Notes under the pieces: generated by a model
The model's database searches: none
Told to the model about the DNA's origin: nothing
Seen by the model: the letters and a program-made list of their open reading frames with translations, nothing else
Position numbers and translations under genes: made by a program
DNA from: Carnegiea gigantea
Lineage: Eukaryota; Streptophyta; Magnoliopsida; Caryophyllales; Cactaceae
NCBI GenBank assembly: GCA_029747015.1
Contig: JAKOGI010001581.1
Location: 10,001-74,000, forward strand
Direction: 5' to 3'
Length of the DNA: 64,000 nt
Part shown: positions 34,305-46,272 of the stretch, piece after piece
Numbering within the stretch: position 1 is the stretch's first letter
Layout: the number at the start of each line of letters is the position of its first letter

Positions 34305-36173
34305 ATTCTCTTGTTAAATAGTCTACAATAAAGTTATTTTTTCCTGCAACATGCTCATATACAGTATTAAACTAAGATAAAAATAATTGCCATCAATGTA
34401 ATTTGCGCATGTGAGGTCCATTGTCTAAAGCTTGTTTTACAAAAGTAGTTGCTGCTTGGTTATCTATTAAAACTTTAAATGGCTTAGGTAATAAAAAGAG
34501 TCTCCACTTTGTACTTCCTCTAATAATAGCTAAGAGTTCCTTTTCCATAGTATTATAATTTTCTTCACATTCAGAAGAAGTTCCACTATGATAACCACAA
34601 ATTTCATTTAAATCTGTCTTCAAAACTGCTGCCCATGTATTGTCAGATGCGTCTGTTTGGAGAATTAAGTTATCTTCAGGTTCAAGGAGTCTAAGACTGG
34701 GAAGTTGTTGACATTCCTCTTTTAATTTCTTAACAATTTCTATATGTTTTTCTGGTCAACCAAGAGTATTGTTTTTTTCAAGTAGACTTTGCAAATCTTT
34801 TTTCTTCTTTGCTAAGTCTGGTATATAAGAAATAGCATAGTTAAATAGTCCTAAGAAGCCTTGAATTTGTTTCTTTGTTCATAGTTGGTCTGGATATTCC
34901 ATGATTTTTCGAGAGATATGTGGTTGTAAGCTGATTCCATTTATACCGACTTCAAAGCCTAAAAATTCAATTTTTTCTTTTTCAATCATAGCTTTTTTCT
35001 CACTAAGGCAGATACCTTTAATTGCTATTTCAAGAAATGTGTTAAGATGGTTTCAATGTTCTTCTAAAGCTTCTGAACTTATTAAAATATCATCTACGTA
35101 GACAACAAGAAAACTATTAAGATGTTTAAACGTATTGTCCATTCGTTGTTGAAAGATTCTTGGTGCATTTTTTAGTCCAAAAGGCATAACAATCCATTCA
35201 TAAAAGCCTTGAGGAGTACTAAAACCTGTATATTTAATACTTGTTTCTTTCATTTTAATGTGCCAAAAGCCAGACTTACAATCAAATTTTGAGAAGAATT
35301 TTCTGTTTTTACAAGGTTAATTAGTACTTCTTTGTTGGGTGGAAAATAGTTATCTGTTTTTGTAAACTAGTTTAATTTTTTATAGTTGATAACCATTCTA
35401 GCCTTTCGTCTTCTTCTTTCTACTTCGTTAACTACCATAATTAAAGGCTGGAGAAGAGTATGCTCCATTAGATGGTTTGATTAGTTTGTTTTCTAACAAT
35501 TCTTTTATTTGTATAGAAAATCCTTTGATATCTTATTCAGAGTTTAGCATTGGTTTTTCTTTGATATAAAGTTCTTATGCGAGTTCTATCTTAGTTCGAG
35601 GATGTTCAGGTTTCTAAAATTGCAATGGATTTTCAGAACAAATTCTCTTTAGTTTGCTAAGAGCTCATCTTTCTTGATTATATTAACTGTAAAAGTAGGT
35701 TTTTGGGCTTGTATTTGAAGTGCGATTTGTTCATAACCATGTTCACTACGCTTCGCGCGTACTCTGTAAGGTTGTTTGACAGTGGGTATTTTTAAGGTGT
35801 GACCACATTTTGTAGTTAAATGGACAGTATACGGTGCCTGAATAAATTTGGTAAATTGTTTTAGGAAATCATTTCCTAATAAGATATCATAATCAGAGTT
35901 ATACTGTAAAACAGTGGGTATAGTGAGGATTTTGTCACCTAAAATAATAGAAACATTATTCTGAACCAAATCTAAATAGGTAGGAATAGGATGAACACCT
36001 TTGATTCTAATTTTATGATCATTTGGGAGCTTATCCCATTTCAGAAGTAAAAAGTCCTGAAAGAAAGTTACTTCGGATCCTGTGTCAATCAAATCAGTAG
36101 TAGTAATGTCTAGTTCTTTGACAGTCACATCTATATATGTAAGAATGGGTATTTCAAGTTGCTTCATAGTCAT
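34252..36173 (-). pseudogene. Protease-RT-RNase H polyprotein of the endogenous caulimovirid, left arm
   Basis: About 640 codons, the usual size of caulimovirid pol. A retropepsin domain is open at 35649-36173 with catalytic DTGSE and flap-distal LLGNDFL. The reverse transcriptase follows with GFYEWIVMPFGLKNAP and the catalytic YVDD at 35089-35100. RNase H has LQTDASD, a MEKELLAI glutamate helix and IDNQAA. There is no integrase. The ATG overlaps the stop of the upstream ORF (ATGA type). Breaks include a TAG (35634-35636), a TAA (35533-35535), a frameshift at 35436-35447 and TGA codons at 34879-34881 and 34393-34395; all of these are also in the right arm. Confidence 0.88.
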
Positions 36174-37455
36174 TGAAGAATAACGGTAGTGTGTTGATTC
36201 ACAAGAGTTATACGAGTAGGACCAATCTCATAGTTAGTATACTGATCAAGGAAATTCATTCCTAAAAGTATATGATAAAATTCATTTTTTATGGAATGAT
36301 CAATGTAGCAATCAAATTCTAATAGAGTAGAATTAGGAGCTTTCATCATTATTCTAGAGATTTGATTTAGAGTTGCTCGCTGACCATTGTAGGTAACAAA
36401 GTTATATTCTGATGCTGTTGAGACTGCTATGGGTAAATGTATACAATGGCTTTGGGATGCGCCAGTGTCTATCAAGATTTTATTAGAAATCCAATTTTGT
36501 CCATTAAAGTATTCCAATTTTACTTTGTATGTGCTACTTTGAGTAGTTGTCAGTAAAGGAAGTTTAGATCTAGGGATAGTTGTTGTACTATAACTTCTTG
36601 TTAGAATGGGTTGATTTGCTACTCGTATTCCTTTTTCTGTATAAGAAAGTCTAGATGCTTGATAGCTGATTGATGCTTCATCTTCTTCAACTAATTGAAA
36701 GTCTGTAAATGCAGGTATTTTGGCTTCTTACATAGGAGGAGAGATAATAGTACTGATGATTGAAAAGATTGAATCGACAGTTATTTTCCCTGTTTGTCTT
36801 ATATCTTTTATTGGAAAGTTAGTATTGGAAAAAATGTATAGGCCTCTATAATAAAAGGATAATGCATCATTTCCTGGTTGTAATCTAATGTCTGTTAAGA
36901 GTTTAAATTGCAGATTTAAAGTATCTTCTATATTTTTACTTTGCAGAGTTACCGAATAATTTGTATAGCATTCAAAAATTAATTTTTTATAAATTAGATT
37001 TATTTGTAAAATTCCTAGATGGCTGTTCTGTATATTTCGAAGTCTTTGATCATGTAATGATGGAATTATAGGTGAATTGATACCTTCTTTAAAGCAAGCA
37101 TTTACAGCAATTTGTATTCCTTGTAAATGGACATACTCAATTAGTTTTCTATCTTTAGTGGAAATTTCTGCTAAAAATTTATCAATTATCTCTTGAGTCA
37201 TTAATCTTAATCGGATGTTTCCCTGTAAATGTTGAATTTTAGCTTGTTGTTCTGTAGTATAAAGTTTAAAATACCTTATTAATTTTCGAGTTAGAAAATC
37301 ATCTAGTTTTTTCATAAAATTTCAAGGGTCTTTCAAAGATAAATCAGTTGCTATAATTTTTTCATAAAGTTTTTGGTTGAAAGTATGATTCCAGTATAAT
37401 TTTTATTATTTTCTTGTTCTCGTTGTTGCATAATTTCTGTGTCTTCAGTACTCAT
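36170..37455 (-). pseudogene. Movement protein with C-terminal retropepsin-like domain, endogenous caulimovirid, left arm
   Basis: The ORF starts at an ATG overlapping the coat protein stop (ATGAGTACTGA). Its centre (36728-37315) fits the 30K movement protein superfamily: a YVHLQGIQI strand, the conserved aspartate in LHDQRL near 37050, and a downstream LIYKKLIFEC strand. A linker leads to a domain open at 36170-36517 with DTGAS and LLGMNFLDQY, that is, a retropepsin signature. The ORF ends in a TGA overlapping the next ATG. A CAA to TAA change at 36728-36730 separates the two parts here; in the right arm that codon is intact and the two parts are joined. A small deletion near 37390 shifts the 5' part. 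Confidence 0.8.
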
Positions 37456-38937
37456 CCTCTGTGTCTGAATAGTTTTCTGTTTCTGATGTACTTGTTTCAG
37501 TTTCTGAGCTGATAGGTTCATAACAGCTTGAAATTGCTTCATGTATACTAGAGGTTATTGGATATAGTTTGTCTTGAATTTCTTTGAATTCTTCTGAGAA
37601 GAGTTTTACTACATTTTCTTTTCTTTTGTTACAATCAATAGATTTGTGTCCTATTTCTCCACAATTGCAACGTTGACAAGCAGTAGGTTTTTTATTTCTC
37701 TTATCATATCTATTTTGTAGATTAAAGTTCTCTTGAGTTAAATTTTCATGTCGAAAATGTTTACTACTTTTTCATGGTTTATTTACTGATTGATTTAGTT
37801 TTTGCTTTTTTAGTCTTTGTTCTTTTGGGCATAAATTTTTTCTTTTTAGAAAAATTTTTCTTTGGAGTTTTTCTAGGAGTAGTTTTCTTGATATATTGTT
37901 TTGGAGTTCTCTTTCGTTTAGGTCTGAAATTTGGATAGTTTTCACAACCATATTGTCCTGATTCTGTAACATTTTCACAACACAGAGTTACCTCTTTAAT
38001 ATACTTTCGTCTATTTTCTTGTAAACAAAGTTGCATCATTTCTTTATTTATTAGAGTTTGAATTGCGGCTACTGATCTAAAGACAGTATGATTTTTCACA
38101 TAAATTTCAAATTTGTCTGAAAAGTATTTATTCCATGGATGAGGGAATTTATTTAATAATAGTTGGATATAGGGTTCTTGATTTTCTGTAGAATCACAAA
38201 GCTCATGATAGTATTTATCAAATTCATAAAAGAAACTTTTATAGCTGCATAGATTACAAATTCTTAAATTAGTTAGTTTGTATAAAGCGTCTTTTTTCCC
38301 TTCAAGTCTATTTAATTCTGGCTGTTCAATAAATTCATATCCTTGAAATTGTCCTATCAAATATTTTTCAAAGGTCCATACACCATGTTCAATGGATATT
38401 CCAAGATTTCTTTTCATATCTACTTCTATCAAATTTCTTATAGCTAAAGATAATCCATTATACCAATAGAGTATGTTTCCTTGTAGAGAGTAGATTATTA
38501 AATTATAGATAGCATTAACATCTCTATCTTCTACAGCATAAGTTGGTTCTTGCATTAAAGATAGTATTATAGAACTTCTTCAAGTGTCTAAAACAGTTCT
38601 TTTGTCAGTTACACAATCTATATTTAAAAAATATCCCTATACTGGTACTGGTTCTAAAAGTAAAGGGTTTTTTTAATTTGAATTCTTCATTGAAAGTACT
38701 CACTTTTATTGGATGTCTCCTTTTGTTTTGAAAGTTCTCTGTATGTTTATTCTTTTGGATTGAATTATTTCTAAAAGGATTAGAGGGTTCTCCAGTTTCA
38801 TAGTTATTCGGATTATTATTTCCTATATTTCCTTTGGGTGTTCCTGATTGCATGGTTACTTGTTTAACTAGTTCAGTCAATTGTAGATTTTCAAAGCCAT
38901 TTAGCAATTCTTTAATAGCTTTATTATATTCTCCCAT
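37445..38937 (-). pseudogene. Coat protein of the endogenous caulimovirid, left arm
   Basis: About 497 codons from the ATG at 38937 to the TGA at 37445, close to the size of other caulimovirid coat proteins. The middle (37779-38555) is open for 258 codons, rich in aromatic and charged residues, and runs into a Lys/Arg-rich tail. A zinc knuckle CQRCNCGEIGHKSIDC lies at about 37630-37690; its spacing C-x2-C-x-C-x4-H-x4-C is a variant of the caulimovirid CP signature C-x-C-x2-C-x4-H-x4-C. A Ser/Thr/Glu-rich acidic C-terminus follows. Frameshifts and stops occur on both sides of the open middle. Confidence 0.8.
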
Positions 38938-38939
38938 TA

Positions 38940-39264
38940 TTAGCTTCTTTCTGCTTCTTGTTTTTGTTTGGCTTTCAGTGGCCATCTTTCTTCAATAGTT
39001 TTTTGAATAGCTTCTTCTTGTTCCTTTAAAATGTTATTTTGATAACATTCAATATATTTAGCATCATCATTGTTGGGGTTGATTTTATCAGGAAGTTTAA
39101 TTTCTATAGGAGTATATTCTCTTTTTTGTTTGGGTTTTAACATTCCTTCAATAGTTAAATTTATAAGTTGCATCTGCATCACTAGTTGTTTAATAGAGTT
39201 ATTTATTTCTCTAATTTCTTTTTTTTATAGCTTTTAATTCATTTTCTAGTTGTAGAAAGCTCAT
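38940..39264 (-). pseudogene. Small coiled-coil ORF 3 of the endogenous caulimovirid, left arm
   Basis: About 108 codons ending just before the coat protein start. The N-terminus has heptad-like Leu/Ile spacing and could be a coiled coil. By place and character it may be the virion-associated/DNA-binding protein, but no diagnostic motif is seen. One frameshift at a T run near 39222. Confidence 0.5.
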
Positions 39265-39270
39265 TGTGTA

Positions 39271-39582
39271 TTAATCTTCATCATTAAACCAAAATTCTGT
39301 ATCAAACTGATTTAAGTTGTTATCATCATTGTTATCTATATTTTTACAAATTTCTAGACAAGTTCTTCTTTCTTCTTCATAAATTAAGAGGTCTAGTCTA
39401 TCTTCATTTAATCAAATTATTTCTTTAGAGCTATTATTTTTTCTTAATTGTTCAATTTTTTGTATATAAAATTTTTCTTTTAGTAATATTTCTTTTTTCA
39501 AAAAAGTTTTGTATAAGTTGTGCACAGATTCACAATTGCTTTGGGTCATTATTTTTAGTTTGGGCATTTCAGGTTTCTCCAT
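39271..39582 (-). pseudogene. Small ORF 2 of the endogenous caulimovirid, left arm
   Basis: About 103 codons with a Lys-rich N-terminal half and a strongly acidic C-terminus (NNDDNNLNQFDTEFWFNDED). An in-frame TGA replaces the TGG of the right arm. No known domain. Its stop lies seven bases before the next ATG. Confidence 0.5.
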
Positions 39583-39654
39583 TTAAAAATTTAAGCTTTG
39601 CAATTTTGGAAAACTTTGAGGGCTAAAGAACAAAACTATCTTTTTCACAAAAAT

Positions 39655-39881
39655 TTAAGAAATATTACCAAAAGGAAAATTTTATATACAAAAAATTGAA
39701 CAATTAAGAAAAAAATAATAGCTCTAAAGAAATAATTTGGTTAAATAAGGATAGACTATACCTCTTAATTTATGAAGAAGAAAAAAGAACTTATCTAGAA
39801 ATTTATGAAAATATAGATAACAACGATGATAACAACTTAGATCAGTTTGATACAGAATTTTGGTTTAATGATGAAGATTAA
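39655..39881 (+). pseudogene. Small ORF 2, right arm, 5'-truncated
   Basis: Matches 39271-39490 of the left arm but its start codon region has been lost at the palindrome centre. The acidic end is conserved. Confidence 0.5.
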
Positions 39882-39887
39882 TAAACA

Positions 39888-40215
39888 ATGAGTTTTCCGC
39901 AATTAGAAAATGAGCTAAAAGCTGTAAAAAAAGAAATTAGAGAAATAAATAACTTTATTAAACAACTAGTGATGCAGATGTAACTTATAAATTTAACTTT
40001 TGAAGGAATGTTAAAATCTAAATAAAAAAGAGAATATATTCCTATAGAAATTAAACTTCCCTATAAAGTCAACCATAACAGTGATGATGCTAATATATTG
40101 AACGTTATCAACATAACATTTTAAAGGAAAAAGAAGAAGCTATTCAAAAAACTATTGAAGAAAGATGACTACGAAAGCCAAAGAAAAACAAGAAAAAGCA
40201 GAAAGTAGCCAATAA
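39888..40215 (+). pseudogene. Small coiled-coil ORF 3, right arm
   Basis: Counterpart of 38940-39264. Several stops and frameshifts, more decayed than the left copy. Confidence 0.5.
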
Positions 40216-41702
40216 TAGGAGAATATAATAAAGCTATTGAAGAATCGCTAAATAACTTTGAAAATCTATAATTAACTGAACTAGTTAAATAAGTAAACAT
40301 GCAATCAGGAACACCCACAGGAAGTGTAAGAAGTAATAATCCGAATAACTATGAAACTGGAGAACTCTCTAGTCCTTTTAGAAATAATTCAGCTTGAAAG
40401 AATAAATATACAGAGAACTTTCAAAATAAAAGGAGACATCCAATGAAAGTGAGTACTTTCAGTAAAGAATTCAAATTTAAAAACTCTTTACTTTTAGAAT
40501 CAGTACCAGTATGGTGATATTTTTTAAACATAGATTGTGTAACTGACAAAAGAACTGCTTTAGACACTTGGAGAAGTTCTATAATACTATCTTTAATGCA
40601 AGAACCAACTTATGCTGCAGCAGATAGAGACGTTAATGCTATCTATAATTTAATAATCTACTCTCTACAAGGAAAGATACTCGTGGTATAATGGATTGTC
40701 TTTAGCTATAAGAAATTTGATAGAAGTAGATGTGAAAAGAAATCTTGGAATATCCATTCAGCATGGTGTATAGACCTTTGAAAAATATTTAATAGGATAA
40801 TTTCAAGGGCATGAATTTATTGAAGGGCCAGAATTAAATAGACTTGAAGGGAAAAAAGAAGCTTTGTACAAACTAACCAATTTAAGAATTTGTAATATAT
40901 GTAACTATAAAAGTTTCTTTTGTGAATTTGATAAATACTATTATGAGCTTTATGATTCTACAGAAAATCAAAAACCCTATATCCAACTATTATTAAATAA
41001 ATTCCCTCATCCATGGAATAAATACTTTTCAGACAAATTTGAAATTTATGCGAAAAATCTACTATCTTAGATCAGTAGCCGCAGTTCAAACTCTAATAAA
41101 TAAAAAAATGATGCAACTTTGTTTACAAGAAAATAGACGAAAGTATATTAAAGAGGTAACTCTGTGTTGTGAAAATGTTACAGAACCAGGACAATATGGT
41201 TGTGAAAACTATCCAAATTTCAGACCTAAATGAAAGAGAACTCCAAAACAATATATCAAGAAAACTACTTCTAGAAAAACTCCAAAGAAAAAATTTTCTA
41301 AAAAGAAAAAATTTACGCCCAAAAGAACAAAGACTAAAAAAGCAAAAACTAAATCAATCAGTAAATAAACTACAAAAAAGTAGTAAACATGTTTGACACA
41401 AAAATTTAACTCAAGAGAACCTTAATCCACAAAATAGATATTATAAGAGAAATAAAAAACCTACTGCTTGTCAACATTGGAATTGTGGAGAAATAGGACA
41501 CAAATCTATTGATTGTAACAAAAGAAAAGAAAATGTAATAAAACTCTTCTTAGAAGAATTTGAAGAAATTCAAGATGAACTATATCCAATAACCTCTAGT
41601 ATACATAAAGCAATTTCAAGCTGTTATGAATCTATCAGCTCAGAAACTGAAACAAGTACATCAGAAACAGAAAGCTATTCAGACACAGAAGATGAGTACT
41701 GA
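40216..41702 (+). pseudogene. Coat protein of the endogenous caulimovirid, right arm
   Basis: Counterpart of 37445-38937. The start codon is ATA instead of ATG, and the frame is broken at several places, with open pieces at 40864-41070 and 41039-41233. The zinc knuckle at about 41475-41522 reads CQHWNCGEIGHKSIDC, one cysteine having changed to tryptophan. Confidence 0.8.
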
Positions 41703-42983
41703 AGACATAGAAATTATGCAACAACAAGAACAAGAAAATAATAAAAATTATACTGGAATCATAACTTTCAACAAAAAACTTTATGAAAAAATTATAGCAA
41801 CTGATTTATCTTTGAAAGACCCTCGAAATTTTATGAAAAAACTAGATGATTTTCTAACTCGAAAATTAATAAGGTATTTTAAACTTTATACTATAGAACA
41901 ACCAGTTAAAATTCAACATTTACAGGGAAACATCCGATTAAGATTAATGACTCAAGAGATAATTGATAAATTTTTAGCAGAAATTCCTACTAAAGATAGA
42001 AAACTAATTAAGTATGTCCATTTATAAGGAATACAAATTGCTGTAAAGGCTTGCTTCAAAGAAGGTATCAATTCACCTATAATTCTATCATTACATGATC
42101 AAAGACTTCGAAATGTACAGAACAGCCATATAGGAACTTTATAAGGAAATCTAATTTATAAAAAATGAATTTTTGAATGCTATCCGAATTATTCGGTAGC
42201 TCCGCAAAGTAAAAATATAGAAGTACTTTAAATCTGCAATTTAAACTCTTAACAGACATTGGATTACAACCAGGAAATGATGCATTATCCTTTTATTACA
42301 GAGGTCTATACATTTTTTCCAATACTAACTTTCCAATAAAAGATATAAGACAAACAGGGATAATAACTATCGATCCAATCTTTTCAACCATCAGTACTAT
42401 TATCTCTCCTCCTATGCAAGAAGCCAAAATATCTACATTAATAGACTTTCAATTAGTTGAAGAAGATGAAGCATCAACTAGTTATCAAGCACCTAGACTT
42501 TCTTATACAGAAAAAGGAATACGAGTAGCAAATCAACCCATTCTAACAAGAAGTTATAGTACAACAACTATCCCTAGATCTAAACTTCCTTTACTAACAA
42601 CTACTCAAAGTAGCACATACAAAGTAAAATTGGAATACTTTAATGGACAAAATTAGATTTCTAATAAAATCTTGATAGACACTAGCGCATCCTAAAGCCA
42701 TTGTATACCTTTGCCCATAGCAGTCTCAACAGCATCAGAATATAAATTTGTTACCTACAATGGTCAGCAAGCAACTCTAAATCAAATCTCTAGAATAATG
42801 ATGAAAACTCCTAATTCTACTCTATTAGAATTTGATTGCTACATTGATCATTCCATGAAAAATGGATTTTATCATATACTTTTAGGAATGAATTTCCTTG
42901 ATCAGTATACTAACTATGAGATTGGTCCTACTCATATAACTCTTGTGAATCAAGACACTACCATTATTCTTGAACGACTATGA
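41692..42983 (+). pseudogene. Movement protein with C-terminal retropepsin-like domain, right arm
   Basis: Starts at the ATG overlapping the coat protein TGA. Open from 41692 through the N-terminal part of the 30K domain to 42027, then broken by stops and a frameshift. The linker and retropepsin-like domain are in one frame from 42414, continuing directly from the movement protein end. This shows the two were fused. The DTG motif is damaged (DTSAS) and a TGG has become TAG at about 42655. The ORF stop TGA (42981-42983) overlaps the next ATG. Confidence 0.78.
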
Positions 42984-44905
42984 AGCAACTTGAAATACCC
43001 ATTCTTACATATATAGATGTAACTGTCAAAGAACTAGACATTACTACTACTGCTTTGATTGACACAGGATCCGAAGTAATTTTCTTTCAGGACTTTTTAC
43101 TTCCGAAGTGGGATAAGCTCCCAAATGATCGTAAATTAGAATAAAGGTGTTCATCCTATTCCTACTTATTTAGATTTGGTTCAGAGCAATGTTTCTATCA
43201 TTTTAGGTAACAAAATCCTCACTATACCCATTGTTTTACAGTATAACTCTGGTTATGATATCTTATTAGGAAATGATTTCCTGAAACAATTTGCCAAATT
43301 TATTCAGACACTGTATACTGCCTATTTAACTAGAAAATGTGGTCACACCTTAAAAATACCCACTCTCAAACAACCTTACAGAGTACGCGTGAAGCGTAGT
43401 GAACATGGTTATGAACAAATCGCACTTCAAATACAAGCCCAAAAACCTACTTTTACAGTTAATATAATCAAGAAAGATGACCTCTTAGCAAACTAAAGAG
43501 AATTTGTTCTAAAAATCCATTGCAATTTTAGATTCCTGAACACCCTCGAACTAAGATAGAACTCACACAAGAACTTTATATCAAAGAAAAACCAATGCTA
43601 TACTCTGAATAAGATATCAAAGAATTTTCTATACAAATAAAAGAATTGTTAGAAAATGGACTAATCAAACCATCTAATGGAGCATACTCTTCTCCAGCCT
43701 TTAATTATGGTAGTTAACGAAGCAGAAAGAAGAAGACGAAAGGCTAGAATGGTTATCAACTATAAATAATTAAACCAGTTTACAAAAACAGATAACTATT
43801 TTCTACCCAATAAAGAAGTACTAATTAACCTTGTAAAAATCAGAAAGTTCTTCTCAAAATTTGATTGTAAGTCAGGCTTTTGGCAGATTAAAATGGAAGA
43901 AATGAGTACTAAATATACAAGTTTTAGTACTTTTTAAGGCTTTTATGAATGGATTGTTATGCCTTTTGGACTAAAAAATGCACCAAGAATCTTTCAACGA
44001 CGAATGGACAATGCGTTTTAACATCTTAACAGTTTTCTTGTTGTCTACATAGATGATATTTTAATAAGTTCAGGAACTTTAGAAGAACATCGAAACCATC
44101 TTAACACATTTCTTGAAACAGCAATTAAAGAAGGCATCTGCCTTAGTGAGCAAAAAGCTATGATTGAAAAAGAAAAATTGAATTTTTAAGCTTTGAGGTC
44201 AGTATAAATGAAATCAGCTTACAACCACATATCTCTCGAAAAATCATGTAATATCCACATCAACTATGAACAAAAAAGCAAATTCAAGGTTTCTTAGGAC
44301 TATTAAACTATGCTAGTTCTTATACACCAGACTTAATAAAGAAGAAAAAAGATTTACAAAGTCTACTCAGAAAAAACAATACTCTTGGTTCGACAGAAAA
44401 ACATACAGAAATTGTTAAGAAATTAAAAGAGGAATGTCAATAACTTTCCAGTGTTAGACTCCCTGAACCTGAAGATAACTTAATTCTCCAAACAGACGCA
44501 TATGACAAAATATGGGCAGCAGTTTTGAAGACAGATTTAAATGAAATTTGTGGTTATCATAGTGGAACTTTTTTTGAACGTGAAGAAAATTATAGTACTA
44601 TGGAAAAGGAACTCTTAGCTATTATTAGAGGAATTACAAAGTGGAGACTCTTTTTATTACCTAAGCCATTTAAAGTTTTAACAGATAACCAAGTAGCAAC
44701 CACTTTTGTAAAACAAGCTTTAGACAATGGACCTTACATATGCAAATTGCATTGATGGCAATTATTTTTATCTCAGTTTAATGCTGTATATGAGCATGTT
44801 GTAGGAAAAAACAACTTTATTGCAGACTATTTAACAAGAGAACATGAGTTCACAGACAAAGGCAAAGTATCAATGGAACAAGTGGACAGTATTCAGCTAA
44901 TCTAG
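42980..44905 (+). pseudogene. Protease-RT-RNase H polyprotein, right arm
   Basis: Counterpart of 34252-36173. The retropepsin motif reads DTGSE, the RT catalytic site YIDD (44046-44057), and RNase H is open at 44525-44755. A frameshift near 43140 breaks the protease. Stops at 43529-43531, 43610-43612, 44267-44269 and 44753-44755 and the frameshift at 43699-43710 coincide exactly with those of the left arm. Confidence 0.88.
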
Positions 44906-45942
44906 AACTTTGATGACATTTTGATCAATGTTAATGAATACTATGAAGCTGTTAACGAAAAAATTGAAGTTATTGAAGAAATCGTTGTAGATCTCCAAGC
45001 CGATCTTGGAAATGCTCGAGAACTAACAACATATTTCCATCGAATTATTGAACAGCTTAAATTGAACTCTTTAAAGATGGATTTGACAAAAGTCCAATCT
45101 GAACTTTCTGAACTCTCCTTTCGACCAAATCAGGGAAACGCTTCAAACTCCCTCGCAGAAGAAGAGAAAGAGAAGCAATAATTAAAAGCTAAGCTATTAG
45201 CTTCAAGACCAGTTATTCAAAATACTGGTATTTGAACTATTGATCTGTCATACTCTTTTTACAAAAACTGTTATAAAGCAACAATGCTTGCTCACTAGAA
45301 AATCTCTGGTTTAGCTGAACTCTATTATAACCCAAGGGATTCACTTTTTTCCCGAATCCTAGCTTTCAACAAAGCAAACCCTGATATCGTTTTTGAACTC
45401 TTTACTTATGGTTATCTAAATTATCTTTACTCAAGTCTAAGTCTCATCGAACTACAAAATTTTCCAGCCAATTTTAAATATGCTATTAAGCAATTCGACA
45501 AAGGATATATTTGCCTTCGATTCTTTATAATCTCTCTTGAAAAAGATGAAGAAACTATCTACCCCTCTATTCACCTAGTCGAAATCACCCATGTTATAAG
45601 AACTAGATAAACTACAAAAATCCCTACTGTTTCTGCTGAGAAACATAAACACTACAAAACTCCCCCTTTTGACAAAGCCTGGATCAACTATAAACATTCA
45701 ACAGACGCTCTCCCCATGAAATGCCAAAGCGAATGATTAATGACTAAAGGAGCAAGAACTCTGTACTATGACAATAATCTCATTCTAGTTACTACTGAAG
45801 GAACTGAAAATGTCTCAGTTGGTGAACAACTTTTTGACTTTAGCTATTCACTGAAGCCTAAGAAATTTCTACGCAGTCTAGCTGTACGCACCAAATTTGC
45901 TGCCACAAGGCAGAACAAGACAAAGAAAAGAAGCAAATTTTT
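44844..45942 (+). pseudogene. Transactivator/viroplasmin-like ORF, right arm
   Basis: Counterpart of 33207-34304. A one-base deletion just after the ATG puts the start out of frame with the rest; the coiled-coil part is open at 44921-45181. Later stops and a small deletion near 45900 break the C-terminus. Confidence 0.58.
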
Positions 45943-46143
45943 CTTGCAAAGTCACTCTGTCACGATGTGAGACATAAGGGATCACAACCTTATAAACTCT
46001 TATCTTTGCCAACACTGCAAGATAATAAACATGAAGCTAACTTATCAAGAACAGTGAAGTCTTATCTGTAAATCTTATCAGAAATCTTATCTTCTTAGAT
46101 TTCCAATGATGTAAGTGCTTATATCATAGCGCACCCCCTCCTC

Positions 46144-46151
46144 TATAAATA
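46144..46151 (+). promoter_or_regulatory. Viral TATA box, right arm
   Basis: TATAAATA after CACCCCCTCCTC, preceded by CCAATGATGTAAG. Layout resembles caulimovirid pregenomic promoters. A polyadenylation signal AATAAA follows at 46267-46272, consistent with a terminally redundant viral transcript. Confidence 0.65.
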
Positions 46152-46266
46152 AGTTAGCCGATTTCAGTAGAGGTATCGACATTTGAAAGAGAACAATTTT
46201 CCTTTGTAATATATCTCTCAAAAAATGTTCTAATTTCCTCTCTTTAGGGAAAGGAGAATAATTATC

Positions 46267-46272
46267 AATAAA
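46267..46272 (+). terminator. Candidate viral polyadenylation signal, right arm
   Basis: AATAAA about 120 bases after the TATA box. In the left arm the corresponding bases read AATGAA. Confidence 0.5.

Larger units (their letters stand above)
31931..39496 (-). repeat. Left arm of the pararetroviral palindrome
   Basis: Viral sense runs from about 39600 down to 31931. The left copy keeps about 100 bases of viral sequence at the centre (to about 39600) that the right copy lacks. The outer end stops at GACACCTATA, a few bases from where the right arm also loses similarity. Confidence 0.9.

Noticed and set aside
39497..39654. Palindrome as a pure assembly or chimeric-read artefact
   Set aside because: The arms differ by many substitutions, private stops and indels, which a fold-back artefact of one molecule would not give. 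Read-level proof is still lacking.
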